A program made the translations under genes and the position numbers. The notes under the pieces were generated by a model, which was given only the letters and a program-made list of their open reading frames with translations, did not search any database and was not told the DNA's origin. This document shows, one piece after another, positions 8,604 through 17,223 of a stretch of 64,000 nucleotides of DNA (the first letter of the stretch is position 1; the number at the start of each line of letters is the position of its first letter). This DNA is from Pseudoxanthomonas sacheonensis (GTDB lineage Bacteria > Pseudomonadota > Gammaproteobacteria > Xanthomonadales > Xanthomonadaceae): positions 33,723 to 97,722 of the forward strand of contig NZ_PDWS01000016.1 in NCBI RefSeq assembly GCF_010093305.1, read 5' to 3'.

Positions 8604-9359
8604 GCTTCACCAACGGATGGGATTGGAAGGATCGGCCGGCGCGGCAGTGCTGCTCCGCAGCCGGCATGAAGATGGGAACGACAGGCAAGCGAAAAGCGAG
8701 AACGCACGCGGCCGGAGCCCGTGGTGCGCATTGAAAAACGAATGGCGAAAGAACCAGCCGGACGAACAGGCCCGTCGTAGCGACAGGCGCATCCCGGAAC
8801 CGCATCGGTAATGACCGCAGAGGAATATCGCGACACTAGTACCCCACCTCCCTGGCAGAAACGCTCCCTGAAACATTATCTATCCCCGTGATTGCGTCCC
8901 TATCCGGCAAGCGGATGGCGGTCGCGCCTAAGCAGGCGAACGAGCAATCAAGCGGAAAACTAGCTCGATACAACACGCATAGTCAAGCACTACTATTGCG
9001 CGGGTGTTGCATGCGTCTCAGTTTGAAGTATCGAATCGAGAATTCCGTTCGTGCAAATAGTGCAGTGGCAACGGAGATACAGCGACAACCGTGTTATGGC
9101 AGAGGGGTGACTATCGGTAGCTTTCGTTTTTTGGACAACTGTGATTACAGGTATTTCAATACGCTCGATCGACAGCCTGCGCCCATAAGTCATCCTGAGA
9201 TTCGCGATGAAAGACACGAATGCACAACTGTGCATCGTCTCTCATAAACAGGAAATCGATAGTCCAGCGAACTGATGGAAGCACTATCGTTTCCATGCCG
9301 TTATTTTCACGCGTGCGCCATTAATGTGCCGTAGGTCTCTTTCTGGCCGTGCCAAGCGC
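8604..9359. other. Long lower-GC intergenic region upstream of the virB operon
   Basis: A 756-nt stretch between the divergent virB7 and flavin reductase genes. The right half (about 8880-9340) is clearly AT-richer than the rest of the window. Open frames here have non-typical codon use and match no family I recognise. It should contain the virB7 promoter on the minus strand, but I could not assign a reliable -35/-10 pair. No virD4 is present here. Confidence 0.5.
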
Positions 9360-9917
9360 ATGAATAAATTCCGCAAAAGAAATTTTCCGACGGACCAGGT
9401 GCGCCGCTTCCTGGAACCAGGCCCCATCGTCCTGGTTAGTTCGGCATGGAAGGAAGAACGCAACCTCATGACCATGGGCTGGCACATGATGATGGGCTTC
9501 GAGCCATCGCTGCTGGCCTGCTATATCTGGGAAGAGAACCACAGTTTCGAAATGATCCGGCGCAGCAAGCAATGCGTGATCAATCTACCCACGCTGGATT
9601 TGGTGGACGCGGTGGTGGGCATAGGCAACTGCAGCGGTGCCGATACCGACAAGTTCGCCAAATTCGGACTCACCGCGCAACGCGCCAGCGAGGTGGAGGC
9701 GCCGCTGCTGGCGGAGTGCCATTCCAATTTCGAGTGCCAGCTTTACGATGGCAGCCAGGTAGGCAAGCACGGGCTCTTCATCTGGGAAGTGGTGAAGGCC
9801 CATGTCGCGGTCGCGCCCAGGATTCCACGGACCATGCACTACCGCGGCGAAGGCAGGTTCATGGTGTCGGGGCCGGATATCTCGCGGCGCAGCCGCTTCA
9901 GACCGGAAAATCTGTAA
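9360..9917 (+). CDS. Flavin reductase family (FMN-binding split-barrel) protein
   Basis: A 185-residue protein of the flavin reductase / flavoredoxin-like family. N-terminal PGPIVLVSS, the MTMGWHMMMGFEPSLLACYI core and the later CINLPT-type strand are characteristic of the FMN-binding split barrel. It probably binds FMN and transfers electrons from NAD(P)H, but the partner is unknown. The frame extends 12 codons upstream; the ATG at 9360 gives the normal N-terminus (MNKFRKRNFP), though its Shine-Dalgarno is weak. It appears to stand alone. Confidence 0.85.
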   Translation: MNKFRKRNFPTDQVRRFLEPGPIVLVSSAWKEERNLMTMGWHMMMGFEPSLLACYIWEENHSFEMIRRSKQCVINLPTLDLVDAVVGIGNCSGADTDKFAKFGLTAQRASEVEAPLLAECHSNFECQLYDGSQVGKHGLFIWEVVKAHVAVAPRIPRTMHYRGEGRFMVSGPDISRRSRFRPENL

Positions 9918-9995
9918 CCCCGACGCCGCTGCGAAGCGATACCGGCGCATTCCGTTTTTATGCGGTCCGGAAAAGGCGGCTGCGCAAGGCCGCCC

Positions 9996-10283
9996 TCACT
10001 GCTTTGTCCGTGATGCAGACCTTGGGTCGGGGCCATCGGACACGTTTGTGGCTGCGCCGGCTTCATCGGTATTCGATGGCAGCAGTACCGCACGGGCCAG
10101 CTTGCGCGGCGGCACAGGAGTCTGCACGCAAAGCTGCGTTGTTGTCGCCGCAGCAGGGGCCGCCGCTGGAGTGCCCGCAGCGGGCAACGGGCCCAGAAGA
10201 TGCTGGGGCAGCAGGACCGTCAGCAGCGCCAACAACCAGGCAAGCAGCTTATGCAGAGAGAACAGGAAGTCGGTAATGCTCAT
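9996..10283 (-). CDS. Possible small membrane protein
   Basis: A 95-residue candidate. It begins MSITDFLFSLHKLLAWL, gives one strong hydrophobic helix (about residues 8-30), then a Pro/Ala/Thr-rich tail. Third-position GC is high through the first half, as in real genes of this window. There is no clear ribosome-binding site and no family match, so this is tentative. The remaining sequence of 9918-10631 holds nothing else I can support. Confidence 0.35.
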   Translation of the reverse strand: MSITDFLFSLHKLLAWLLALLTVLLPQHLLGPLPAAGTPAAAPAAATTTQLCVQTPVPPRKLARAVLLPSNTDEAGAATNVSDGPDPRSASRTKQ

Positions 10284-10631
10284 GGCGGCACCCGGCCCGT
10301 GTGGAGTGCCGGCGAGAATAGTCGGCGCTTTGCCGGTCTTGGCGGCGGCGGCGACGGGACGCGGGATGGCGCGACGAAACGGCGGATTCAGGTACTGGAA
10401 TCCCCCGGTTGAAGCGGACAGGGCCCCTTGAGGCGCAGGATCCGGCGCCTGGCGACGACTGGCGGAAGCGCCGGCAGGGGTCGGGGCGGATCGATGCACC
10501 GCATCCAACGAAGCCACCAGAAGTTGCGTCTTCGCGAAAACCGCATCCGCATTTCTTCACGTCAGGCCAGTCCCGGCCCGCGCATGTTGGCGATTGCGGC
10601 ACAGGTTGCCGCAGCAGCGAAGGAGAACGGT

Positions 10632-10823
10632 TTGAACCAGCACGATCCCAATCCCGGCGCACCTTTCCAACCCCCTGCCCCGAAACCCGGAGAAACCCCG
10701 AATCCCGCACGCGACACGCCGCCTTGGCAGCCCAGCGATCCGGTGTTTCCTCCCCCGCCCGACCCGGGCGTGGATCCCGATGGCCCGCAGCCCGCCGATC
10801 CCGCCCAGCCCGGCGGGTCTTAG
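10632..10823 (+). CDS. Small proline-rich protein (TTG start)
   Basis: A 63-residue, Pro/Asp-rich protein (about one third Pro), beginning LNQHDPNPG and ending PADPAQPGGS. The TTG at 10632 is chosen because AAGGAG lies 6-7 nt upstream; no equally placed ATG exists. It has no membrane segment or Cys. Short proline-rich proteins of this look occur in proteobacteria without known function. No operon partner is apparent. Confidence 0.45.
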   Translation: MNQHDPNPGAPFQPPAPKPGETPNPARDTPPWQPSDPVFPPPPDPGVDPDGPQPADPAQPGGS

Positions 10824-10889
10824 CGCGGCATCGGTTTTTCAGTCGGCCCTTCGGAGTACTGTGCGCGGCATCCGCGGCACGGGTGTTGG

Positions 10890-12752
10890 CTATTCGATGC
10901 CGATGATCGTCGCCGCGTTGCCCGCCAGTTCCAGCGTCGTCCCCAGCGCAACGGTTTTTCCGGTCAACGCATCGCGGCCCTTGCTGCCGGTCTTGATGAA
11001 TCGGCCGAACCGTTCCAGCGCCAGCGTCGCGGGTTCGGCATTCTTGTTCAGCGCCACCATGACCGTGTCGTTGCCGTCGTAGCGGAAGTAGACGTACACG
11101 CCGCCTGCCGGTGCGAAGTGCTGCAGTTCGCCGTGCTGCACCACCGGGGCGCTCCTGCGCCAGCGAAGCAGTCGCCGCAGGTAATCCTGCGCCTCGCGTT
11201 CGGCTGCCGACAGGCCGTCGCCGGTGAAGGCGTTCTTCGTATCGCCCGCCCAGCCGCCTGGCATGTCGGCGCGGATCTTGCCGTCCTCCCGTTCGCGCGG
11301 TCCTTCCAGCAGTATTTCCGAGCCATAGAAGAACTGCGGCGTGCCCCGCACGGTGGCAAGGTAGGCCATCGCCATCTTGAACAGGGCCACATCCCCCTTC
11401 ACGTTGGCCAGCAGGCGCGTGGTGTCGTGGTTCTCGGCGAATACGACCAAGCGGCCCGCGTCGGGATACAGGTAGTCGTTGGCCAGCGCTTCGTACAACC
11501 GTATCCAGCCCGTGTCCGCGCCCTCCGGTTCGTTCAACGCATCGCGCAATGCGGTGTGCACGGGGAAATCCATCATGCTGGGCATATGCGGAACATGGCC
11601 GTCCGGATTGACCTTGCCGCGTTGCCAGTGCGCGACCGTGGCGGGGTTGGCGCTCCACTCCTCACCGACCATGCTGAAATCCGGATATTCGTCGAGCACC
11701 GCCTTGCCCCATGCGCTGAGGAATTGCGCATCGGCATAACCGAAAGTGTCCTCGCGGATGCCGGACAGGCCGGCATATTCGATCCACCACAGACTGTTCT
11801 GGATCAGATAGGTGGCCAGGCGCGGATTGCGCTGGTTGAGGTCGGGCATCCCGGGCGAGAACCAGCCTTCCACGAAGTCCGCGCGGTCTTGCGGCGCCGC
11901 GTGCGGATCCTGCACCGTGGTGCGGCGGTGATTGGTGGGCGCGAACTTGCCGCCGTGGTTGATCCAGTCCGGCGTGGGCAGGTCGCGCATCCACCAGTGG
12001 TTGGAGCCGATGTGGTTCAGCACCACATCCATGATCAGGCCCACGCCTTTGGCCCGCGCGCTGCGGGATAGCGCACGGTAGTCCTCGTTGCTGCCGAAGC
12101 GCGGGTCGACGCGGTACAGGTCGGTGATGGCGTAGCCGTGATAGGAGAAGTCAGGCTGGTCGTTTTCCAGCAGCGGCGTGGACCAGAGCTGGGTGAAGCC
12201 CATCCCGGCGATGTAGTCGATGCTTTTCGCGATGCCCGCGATATCCCCGCCATGGCGTCCATTGGGCGAAGCGCGATCGGCTGGCTCGCGCATGGTTGCG
12301 AGCGTGTCGTTGCCGGGATCGCCATTGGCGAAGCGGTCCGGGGTGATCAGATAGATGGCGTCGGAAGGGTCGAACCCCTTGCGCGCCGCCGACCCCGGCT
12401 CGCGCGCGTCCAGGCGGAACGGATGGTGCGACACCACACGGTCGCCGTCTAGGAACTCGATATCGAACGTACCTGGACTGGCGCTGTCCGCGATCTCCAG
12501 GCTGACGAACAGATAGTTGGGGTTGTCCACCCGCTGCACGTCGACCACGCTCACGCCAGGCCGCGACAACCGGGGCTTCAATGGTCCGATCGCGTCGCCG
12601 TGCACCATCAGTTCGATGCGTGAATGCTTCATTCCCACCCACCAGCTGGCGGGTTCCAGATGGTCGATGGCGACGTCGCGCGCGGATGCCGACGCGCTGA
12701 GCATCAGGCCGAAACACAATGCGACCGCTGCTTTCATACGGACTGCCTGCAT
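10890..12752 (-). CDS. Exported GH13 alpha-amylase / cyclomaltodextrinase-like enzyme
   Basis: Glycoside hydrolase family 13 enzyme of about 620 residues with a signal peptide (ending SASA) and an N-terminal beta-sandwich domain typical of neopullulanase/cyclomaltodextrinase-like members (about 25-115). The catalytic barrel follows: the region I motif DVVLNHIGSNH, the nucleophile in GIREDTFGY (D335), the acid/base in VGEEW (E364) and the transition-state Asp in FAENHDT (D443). A C-terminal beta domain ends the protein. It should cleave alpha-1,4-glucans or cyclodextrins in the periplasm or outside. The start could also be the ATG at 12737. Confidence 0.92.
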   Translation of the reverse strand: MQAVRMKAAVALCFGLMLSASASARDVAIDHLEPASWWVGMKHSRIELMVHGDAIGPLKPRLSRPGVSVVDVQRVDNPNYLFVSLEIADSASPGTFDIEFLDGDRVVSHHPFRLDAREPGSAARKGFDPSDAIYLITPDRFANGDPGNDTLATMREPADRASPNGRHGGDIAGIAKSIDYIAGMGFTQLWSTPLLENDQPDFSYHGYAITDLYRVDPRFGSNEDYRALSRSARAKGVGLIMDVVLNHIGSNHWWMRDLPTPDWINHGGKFAPTNHRRTTVQDPHAAPQDRADFVEGWFSPGMPDLNQRNPRLATYLIQNSLWWIEYAGLSGIREDTFGYADAQFLSAWGKAVLDEYPDFSMVGEEWSANPATVAHWQRGKVNPDGHVPHMPSMMDFPVHTALRDALNEPEGADTGWIRLYEALANDYLYPDAGRLVVFAENHDTTRLLANVKGDVALFKMAMAYLATVRGTPQFFYGSEILLEGPREREDGKIRADMPGGWAGDTKNAFTGDGLSAAEREAQDYLRRLLRWRRSAPVVQHGELQHFAPAGGVYVYFRYDGNDTVMVALNKNAEPATLALERFGRFIKTGSKGRDALTGKTVALGTTLELAGNAATIIGIE

Positions 12753-12893
12753 ACGGGATTCCCGAGGGCCGTCGAATGGCGGATGCATTCGCGGGATGCG
12801 GCGAGGCTACAAGCCGGAGCCGCTGGCGGGAAATGAATTCGTATGTACTGCGACGCAGCAGCATGGTGCCTGGCTTCCGACGAATCGCAAAAC

Positions 12894-12923
12894 AAGGACG
12901 GCGGCCTTGCGGCCGCCGTCCTT
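12894..12923 (-). terminator. Rho-independent terminator of the gene at 12949-13602
   Basis: A perfect 13-bp stem (12894-12906 with 12911-12923) closed by a 4-nt loop. Read on the minus strand it is followed by a GTTTTG tract. It lies 25 nt beyond the stop of the minus-strand gene at 12949 and upstream of the amylase gene. Confidence 0.75.
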
Positions 12924-12948
12924 CGTTCCTGCAATCGCACCGAGCGGA

Positions 12949-13602
12949 TTACTTGCCCTTGCCGTTGCCTTTTTCCTTTCCGCTTCCGTTGCCTTGGTCC
13001 TTCCCCTTGCCTTTGCCCTTGTCGCCGTGATCGTCGCTGTCGTGACCCGACTTTCCATGCCCATGATCGGCGGCAGGACGTGGAGCGTTGCCCTTGCCCT
13101 GCGACTTGCCAGGACCGTGCTTGGACCAGTCGACATGCACGGGGCGGTCGACGACGACCGGGTAACCCCATCGCCCATAAGTGGACGCCGTGCCGCGCTT
13201 CAGGGCATGGAAGGCCGGAGAGCCCGGTTTGATGCCGTAGTGCTTGGCCACGTTGCCCCAGCCCAGACCGGGATTACGGTCGTACTCGCGCACTACGTTC
13301 ACGCAGGGAATGCCCAGCGAATGGGCCAATGCGCAGGCGTAATAAACGTCTGCAGGTGCCCAGCGACGATTATCGAGCAACTCGACGATCAGGCTGCGCG
13401 GCGCGCCGTAATAGCCGGTCATCTCGCCCACGAATGGATCGCGGTAGCGCCGGCCATAGTCGTTGATTTCGCCCAGGCGTGTGTCCACCCATACGTCGCC
13501 GGTGCGGATGTTGTAGCCCACCGTCTGCGCCGAAGCCGCAGCGCCGATGCCCAGCCCCACCGCCAATGCGGCAGCCAGTCCGATCTTCTTCAATGTCTTC
13601 AT
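12949..13602 (-). CDS. Exported protein with Gly/Lys low-complexity tail
   Basis: A 217-residue secreted protein of unknown function. The ATG at 13602 is preceded by AAGGAGG 9 nt away. It has a signal peptide (residues 1 to about 25, ending ASAQ) and a central region (about 26-155) rich in aromatic residues, with GEMTGYYGAPRSLI and YACALAHSLGIPC, so two Cys could pair. The last ~50 residues consist mostly of Lys, Gly, Asp and His in short K-G repeats. I recognise no family by motif. Confidence 0.8.
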   Translation of the reverse strand: MKTLKKIGLAAALAVGLGIGAAASAQTVGYNIRTGDVWVDTRLGEINDYGRRYRDPFVGEMTGYYGAPRSLIVELLDNRRWAPADVYYACALAHSLGIPCVNVVREYDRNPGLGWGNVAKHYGIKPGSPAFHALKRGTASTYGRWGYPVVVDRPVHVDWSKHGPGKSQGKGNAPRPAADHGHGKSGHDSDDHGDKGKGKGKDQGNGSGKEKGNGKGK

Positions 13603-13759
13603 CACTTGTCCCTCCTTGTGAAAGTGGAGCAAGTGTCGGCGCGGCCGGGTGAATCGGACCTTACGGAATCGTTATCCGCTCATCGCCCACGGACGCGGTT
13701 AAGCAAGCGCCACCCCTGCCCAGCCGCTCCTCCTTATAAATTCATCGATAAGGAGCGCC

Positions 13760-14752
13760 TCAATAAGGAGAGCCGCCCGCTTGGGAGGAACCAAGCACAC
13801 CGGCTTCGACGGATACCGTATAAGTGGTCCCGCCAACAGGCATCCAGTTGGAGAGATCGAAACCGTCGCCGGCGGCAATGCGCGCAACGCCGATATTGCG
13901 GTAGGTCAGCGGTTGCCTGGCTGCGCAAACCTGCGGCAATCCCGGCGCCTGCAGGAAGTAGACCTTCCCCGAACCCACCACGCTGGCATAGCCTCCGTTG
14001 GCCACCAGCAGTGCGGTCATTTCATCCACGGCGATGCCGCGCGGCGCGGCGCTCCAGCCGTAGGCCGCCACCCGGCACAGGAAGGCGATGTCGCGGCCCA
14101 TGCGGTCGCGCGCGGCGAAGTGCGGATCTCCGATCACGCCCTGCAGCGACGGCACGCCAGCGAAGTCGCGATCGAAAGTCATGTAACGGTTGAACGGATC
14201 GGCCACGGCCTGGCTGCTGGTCACGCCCTGGCTGGCCTGCGCGGTGTAGACGAACTGGGTCAGCACATTGAGTCCGGCGCTGGTTCCGCCCACCGGCACG
14301 CCCTGCGCGATCCGCGTGTTGAGGGTGGACTGCACCGGGGTGTTCTTCCAGAAGCCGATGTAGTTGGACTGGTCGCCGCCTGCGATCCACACCACTTCGG
14401 CCTGGGCGATGATCGCCGCCACCGCCGGCAGATTGGCGGCCGCAGTGCTGGGAATGATCAGCGTGGCGACCGAGTTGGCGTTCGGGCACAGATCGCGCAC
14501 ATAAGGGTTGTAGGCATCGGTGCCGGTGGCACGGATCACCAGGAAGTCGCCATTGCCGCCCAGACCGCACAGCCATTGGAAAGCCTGATCGACATCGGTG
14601 CCTCCGCCCATCAGCACCACGCCGGGAGTAGTGGCCGGCGCTACATCGGCGGCATTGCCGACGCGCAGATAGGTATAAGGCGGAGCTTTTGCGGCAAGCG
14701 CGGGAGCGGCCAGAACGAAAGCGGACAAGAGCACCAGCAGGCAACGCAGCAT
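13760..14752 (-). CDS. Exported S51-family peptidase (cyanophycinase-like)
   Basis: A 330-residue peptidase S51 family protein with a signal peptide (ending ALAA). The nucleophile elbow GGTSAG places the catalytic Ser at about residue 158; upstream WIAGGDQSNY is the second signature of the family. Related enzymes hydrolyse cyanophycin or Asp-containing dipeptides, but the substrate here cannot be told and the protein is exported, unlike cytoplasmic peptidase E. The ATG at 14752 has GAGGTG just upstream. It appears monocistronic. Confidence 0.88.
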   Translation of the reverse strand: MLRCLLVLLSAFVLAAPALAAKAPPYTYLRVGNAADVAPATTPGVVLMGGGTDVDQAFQWLCGLGGNGDFLVIRATGTDAYNPYVRDLCPNANSVATLIIPSTAAANLPAVAAIIAQAEVVWIAGGDQSNYIGFWKNTPVQSTLNTRIAQGVPVGGTSAGLNVLTQFVYTAQASQGVTSSQAVADPFNRYMTFDRDFAGVPSLQGVIGDPHFAARDRMGRDIAFLCRVAAYGWSAAPRGIAVDEMTALLVANGGYASVVGSGKVYFLQAPGLPQVCAARQPLTYRNIGVARIAAGDGFDLSNWMPVGGTTYTVSVEAGVLGSSQAGGSPY

Positions 14753-14880
14753 GGAACACCTCGTAGTCGGAGCGATCTGTGCCGGAGTGTGCATAGGTCT
14801 CCTCGGCTATACAAGCTGCGTTGCGGGGGTAGTTCTCCGTCCATCGTTCGATTGCGTACGGATCGCCGTGGACGATGCGA

Positions 14881-15363
14881 TCACCATTCGATCAATCGGG
14901 AGCGGTCCCATACCGCGACCTCCCTGTCCGTGGCCTGGTCGTAGATCGAGAACTTGAGCGTCCTGGATTCGTCGCCGGACAGGAAGAAGCAGGCCGTATC
15001 GCGCGCAAGCGATTCCTTCGCCTGTAGTGCGCTCTTTTCCCATGCGGGTCCCACCCAGAGTATCGGACGGCCGTTGTCGGCGGAGGCATTGATCACCATT
15101 CCCGACGGGATGCCGGCTTCGAGTTTGGCGCGGCACTCCTGCAAGCGCGCTGCGGTCTGTGCCGGGCTGGGCTTTGCGGCGTCCGCCACAGGCGGGGGTG
15201 CAACGGCGGAAGTCGCGGGAGCGTCGGCGGCAGGCGAACATGCGCCGAGCAGGAACAGGATCGAGAGTACGGAAATCGCCGCACGGGCCTTCGGCAACCC
15301 TTGTGATCTGAAGCCAGTGTGCGGCATTGCGGCGCATGGAAGCTGTGGCTTTTTTCGATCCAT
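14881..15363 (-). CDS. Small lipoprotein of unknown function
   Basis: A 160-residue predicted lipoprotein: hydrophobic segment then lipobox LLGAC, an Ala/Pro-rich linker, and a folded C-terminal part with two further Cys (QECRAK and DTACFFL). AGGAG lies 7 nt upstream of the ATG at 15363. A much longer open frame continues upstream through a palindromic repeat, which is not coding. I recognise no family. Lipoproteins serve as immunity proteins for Xanthomonas-type secretion toxins, but no toxin gene is adjacent, so that role is not claimed. Confidence 0.75.
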   Translation of the reverse strand: MDRKKPQLPCAAMPHTGFRSQGLPKARAAISVLSILFLLGACSPAADAPATSAVAPPPVADAAKPSPAQTAARLQECRAKLEAGIPSGMVINASADNGRPILWVGPAWEKSALQAKESLARDTACFFLSGDESRTLKFSIYDQATDREVAVWDRSRLIEW

Positions 15364-15408
15364 TCCGGTCTCCTGGCTATTAGGGAAGGCCCAAACAACC
15401 CTGCTCCT

Positions 15409-15480
15409 GTCATCCCGAGCGTAGCGAGGGATCTGCTGTATTGCGGGTAAAAACAGATCCCTCGCTACGCTCGGGATGAC
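15409..15480. repeat. Large perfect palindromic repeat
   Basis: Two perfect 27-bp inverted arms (15409-15435 and 15454-15480) around an 18-bp loop. The sequence starts GTCATCCCGAGCG, a motif seen at extragenic palindromes in many proteobacterial genomes, and when translated gives the tell-tale VIPSVARDL. It lies between the lipoprotein gene and the MmcQ-like gene and could act as a transcript-end hairpin or be a REP/MITE-type element. Confidence 0.85.
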
Positions 15481-15595
15481 ATTCGAATTGTTGAGAGGTT
15501 CCTTGGACGCATCCTGACCAAAGCTTCCGTCCGATTCAAGCCGTCTTCCGCGGTTGCGGCGGATCCACGCGCATGGCAATAGCCTCGAAGGCGGC

Positions 15596-15994
15596 TTAGC
15601 CGATCTGCGTGGCCAGTTTCTTCGGCGCCAGCAGGCAATAACTTCCGGCAAGGAGGTCGGACACCTCGTCCCAATCGGTTTCCGCATCGATCGCCATGCC
15701 GGCGATATCCGGCCACCACACCGGTTTGAAGAAGGGCGGCTTGGAGAATCGGGGCGCTTCGAGTCTTGCGCTGGAGCGGAAAGTCAGCACGGTCATGGGC
15801 CCTTCGGATTTCGCGGCGCGCGCATAGGCCGGCGGCCAACCCGAATCGATCATCAACACGTGGGCGAAATTCTTCTTCCGGATCATCCAGCGCGTCCCCA
15901 CCCAGGCCTGCTCTTCGTAGGCTTCCGGAAATTCCAGGCAGATCGCGCGCAGGCGGAAGACGATCGGTTCGGAGACGGTAGCGCGGGCGTTCAC
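15596..15994 (-). CDS. MmcQ/YjbR family protein
   Basis: A 132-residue MmcQ/YjbR-like protein (CyaY-like fold) with the family's FPEAYEEQAW, WMIRKKNFAHV and WWPDIAGMA segments. The molecular role of the family is uncertain; DNA binding has been proposed for some members. I choose the GTG at 15994 because GGAGGG sits 9 nt upstream, and the sequence before it looks untranslated. A second member of this family lies at 17224. Confidence 0.8.
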   Translation of the reverse strand: MNARATVSEPIVFRLRAICLEFPEAYEEQAWVGTRWMIRKKNFAHVLMIDSGWPPAYARAAKSEGPMTVLTFRSSARLEAPRFSKPPFFKPVWWPDIAGMAIDAETDWDEVSDLLAGSYCLLAPKKLATQIG

Positions 15995-16150
15995 TTCATC
16001 TTCCCTCCGGAAAGACCCGGCAGCGACTATAGCTTTTGCGGGCAGCCCCAAAAAGCTTTGTTTTGCACAAGTTGTCCGCTTGCCGTTCGCCTATTGGAGT
16101 GGTTCTTCCGATCGGATACGTTCGAAAGGACGACCCCGGACTAAAACGAT

Positions 16151-16633
16151 ATGACGACCCACCGACTGTACGCGTTGGCTTGCGCCGCCGCCCTGCTGAC
16201 GATCTCCCTTGTCGCCAAGTCGGCCGATGCGCCGACGCGGACCGCGGACATCCTTGCCCAGCAGCAGACTATCCGCACCGACATGAAGGCCAAGCGGGAC
16301 CGCTACGCGAACCTGCCGCGCGATGCGCAGAAATCCGTTCTGTCCGATCAGGAAAAACTGGAGAAACTGCTGGAAGGCAAGGCCGATACTTCGCAACTCG
16401 CGTCCGCCGACCAGGCCGAGGTCCGCAGATTGATGGCGCGGATCGAGGCGACCATCAGGAACAACCAGGACGAACGCCTGGTCTGTATGCAGGAGGCCAG
16501 GACCGGGAGCAATTACGTCACCCGCGTCTGCCGTACGCCCACCGAGATCCGCGCACGGAAAGAAGCCGACGAGAAACTGCTCAAGGAAGAGGCCTCACGA
16601 TTGAAGTGCACCGAGGCCGCCGGCTGCGTCTGA
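16151..16633 (+). CDS. Exported charged protein of unknown function
   Basis: A 160-residue protein with a signal peptide (residues 1 to about 25) and a mainly helical, highly charged mature part (long Lys/Glu/Arg/Gln helices). It carries four mature Cys (LVCMQEA, RVCRT, LKCTEA, GCV). No family is recognised; coding quality is good and the frame is complete. It could be periplasmic. No clear operon partner. Confidence 0.75.
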   Translation: MTTHRLYALACAAALLTISLVAKSADAPTRTADILAQQQTIRTDMKAKRDRYANLPRDAQKSVLSDQEKLEKLLEGKADTSQLASADQAEVRRLMARIEATIRNNQDERLVCMQEARTGSNYVTRVCRTPTEIRARKEADEKLLKEEASRLKCTEAAGCV

Positions 16634-16714
16634 GGAAATCGCCGCCTGCACCGGCCTGCGGCCAACGGTAAACTGTGCTCCGCCTGGGTAGCCCGGGCGG
16701 CCCACAGGACGGAC

Positions 16715-17182
16715 ATGATCAACAACGATGTGATGCGCAGCATCCGCTACATGCTGGACCTCGGCGACGGCAAGGTGGCCGAGATCATCCAGCTGGCCGA
16801 TGCGGATTTCCCGATCGAGAAGGCGCAGGTGCACGCGCTGCTGAAGAAAGAGGAGGAAGACGGGTTCGTCGCCTGCAGCGATCGCGTGCTCGCGCATTTC
16901 CTCGATGGACTGGTGTTCTACTACCGTGGGCGGGACGAAAGCCTGCCGCCGCGCCCGGTGGAAACCCGCATCACCAACAACGTGGTGCTGAAGAAGCTGC
17001 GTGTCGCCTTCCAGCTTAAGGACGTGGACATGCATGAGGTGTTCGCGGCGGCAGGATTTCCGCTGACCAAGCCGGAACTGACCGCCCTGTTCCGCCAGGC
17101 CGACCACAAGCATTACCGCCCCTGCGGCGACCAGATACTCCGTAATTTCCTGAAGGGGTTGACGGTGCGTTTCCGAGGCTGA
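16715..17182 (+). CDS. yehS: DUF1456 family protein (YehS)
   Basis: A 155-residue DUF1456/YehS protein with the expected two repeats. Each begins with a conserved NN(D/V)V.(R/K)(S/K)(I/L)R segment (residues 3-11 and 88-97) and ends in a C..(R/Q)(V/I)L..FL.GL motif. The function of the family is not established. Length equals that of the E. coli protein. It is followed 41 nt later by an MmcQ-like gene on the same strand, so the two may be co-transcribed. Confidence 0.9.
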   Translation: MINNDVMRSIRYMLDLGDGKVAEIIQLADADFPIEKAQVHALLKKEEEDGFVACSDRVLAHFLDGLVFYYRGRDESLPPRPVETRITNNVVLKKLRVAFQLKDVDMHEVFAAAGFPLTKPELTALFRQADHKHYRPCGDQILRNFLKGLTVRFRG

Positions 17183-17223
17183 GAGAACTACGCATCCCTC
17201 GTTCCGCTTCCTTGATCAGACCT

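Noticed and set aside
8888..9247. 119-codon frame in the virB upstream region
   Set aside because: Codon use is unlike coding genes here, no ribosome-binding site and no recognised family; described as part of the intergenic region instead.
9975..9994. GC-rich hairpin after the flavin reductase
   Set aside because: A 6-bp stem with an 8-nt loop and no U-tract; too weak to list as a terminator.
15409..15480. CRISPR or integron array
   Set aside because: Only one palindrome unit, no spacer array; arms are inverted rather than direct.
14881..15687. 268-codon version of the small lipoprotein
   Set aside because: The extra N-terminal 108 codons run through the palindromic repeat and beyond; the internal ATG at 15363 has a good Shine-Dalgarno and gives a lipobox.
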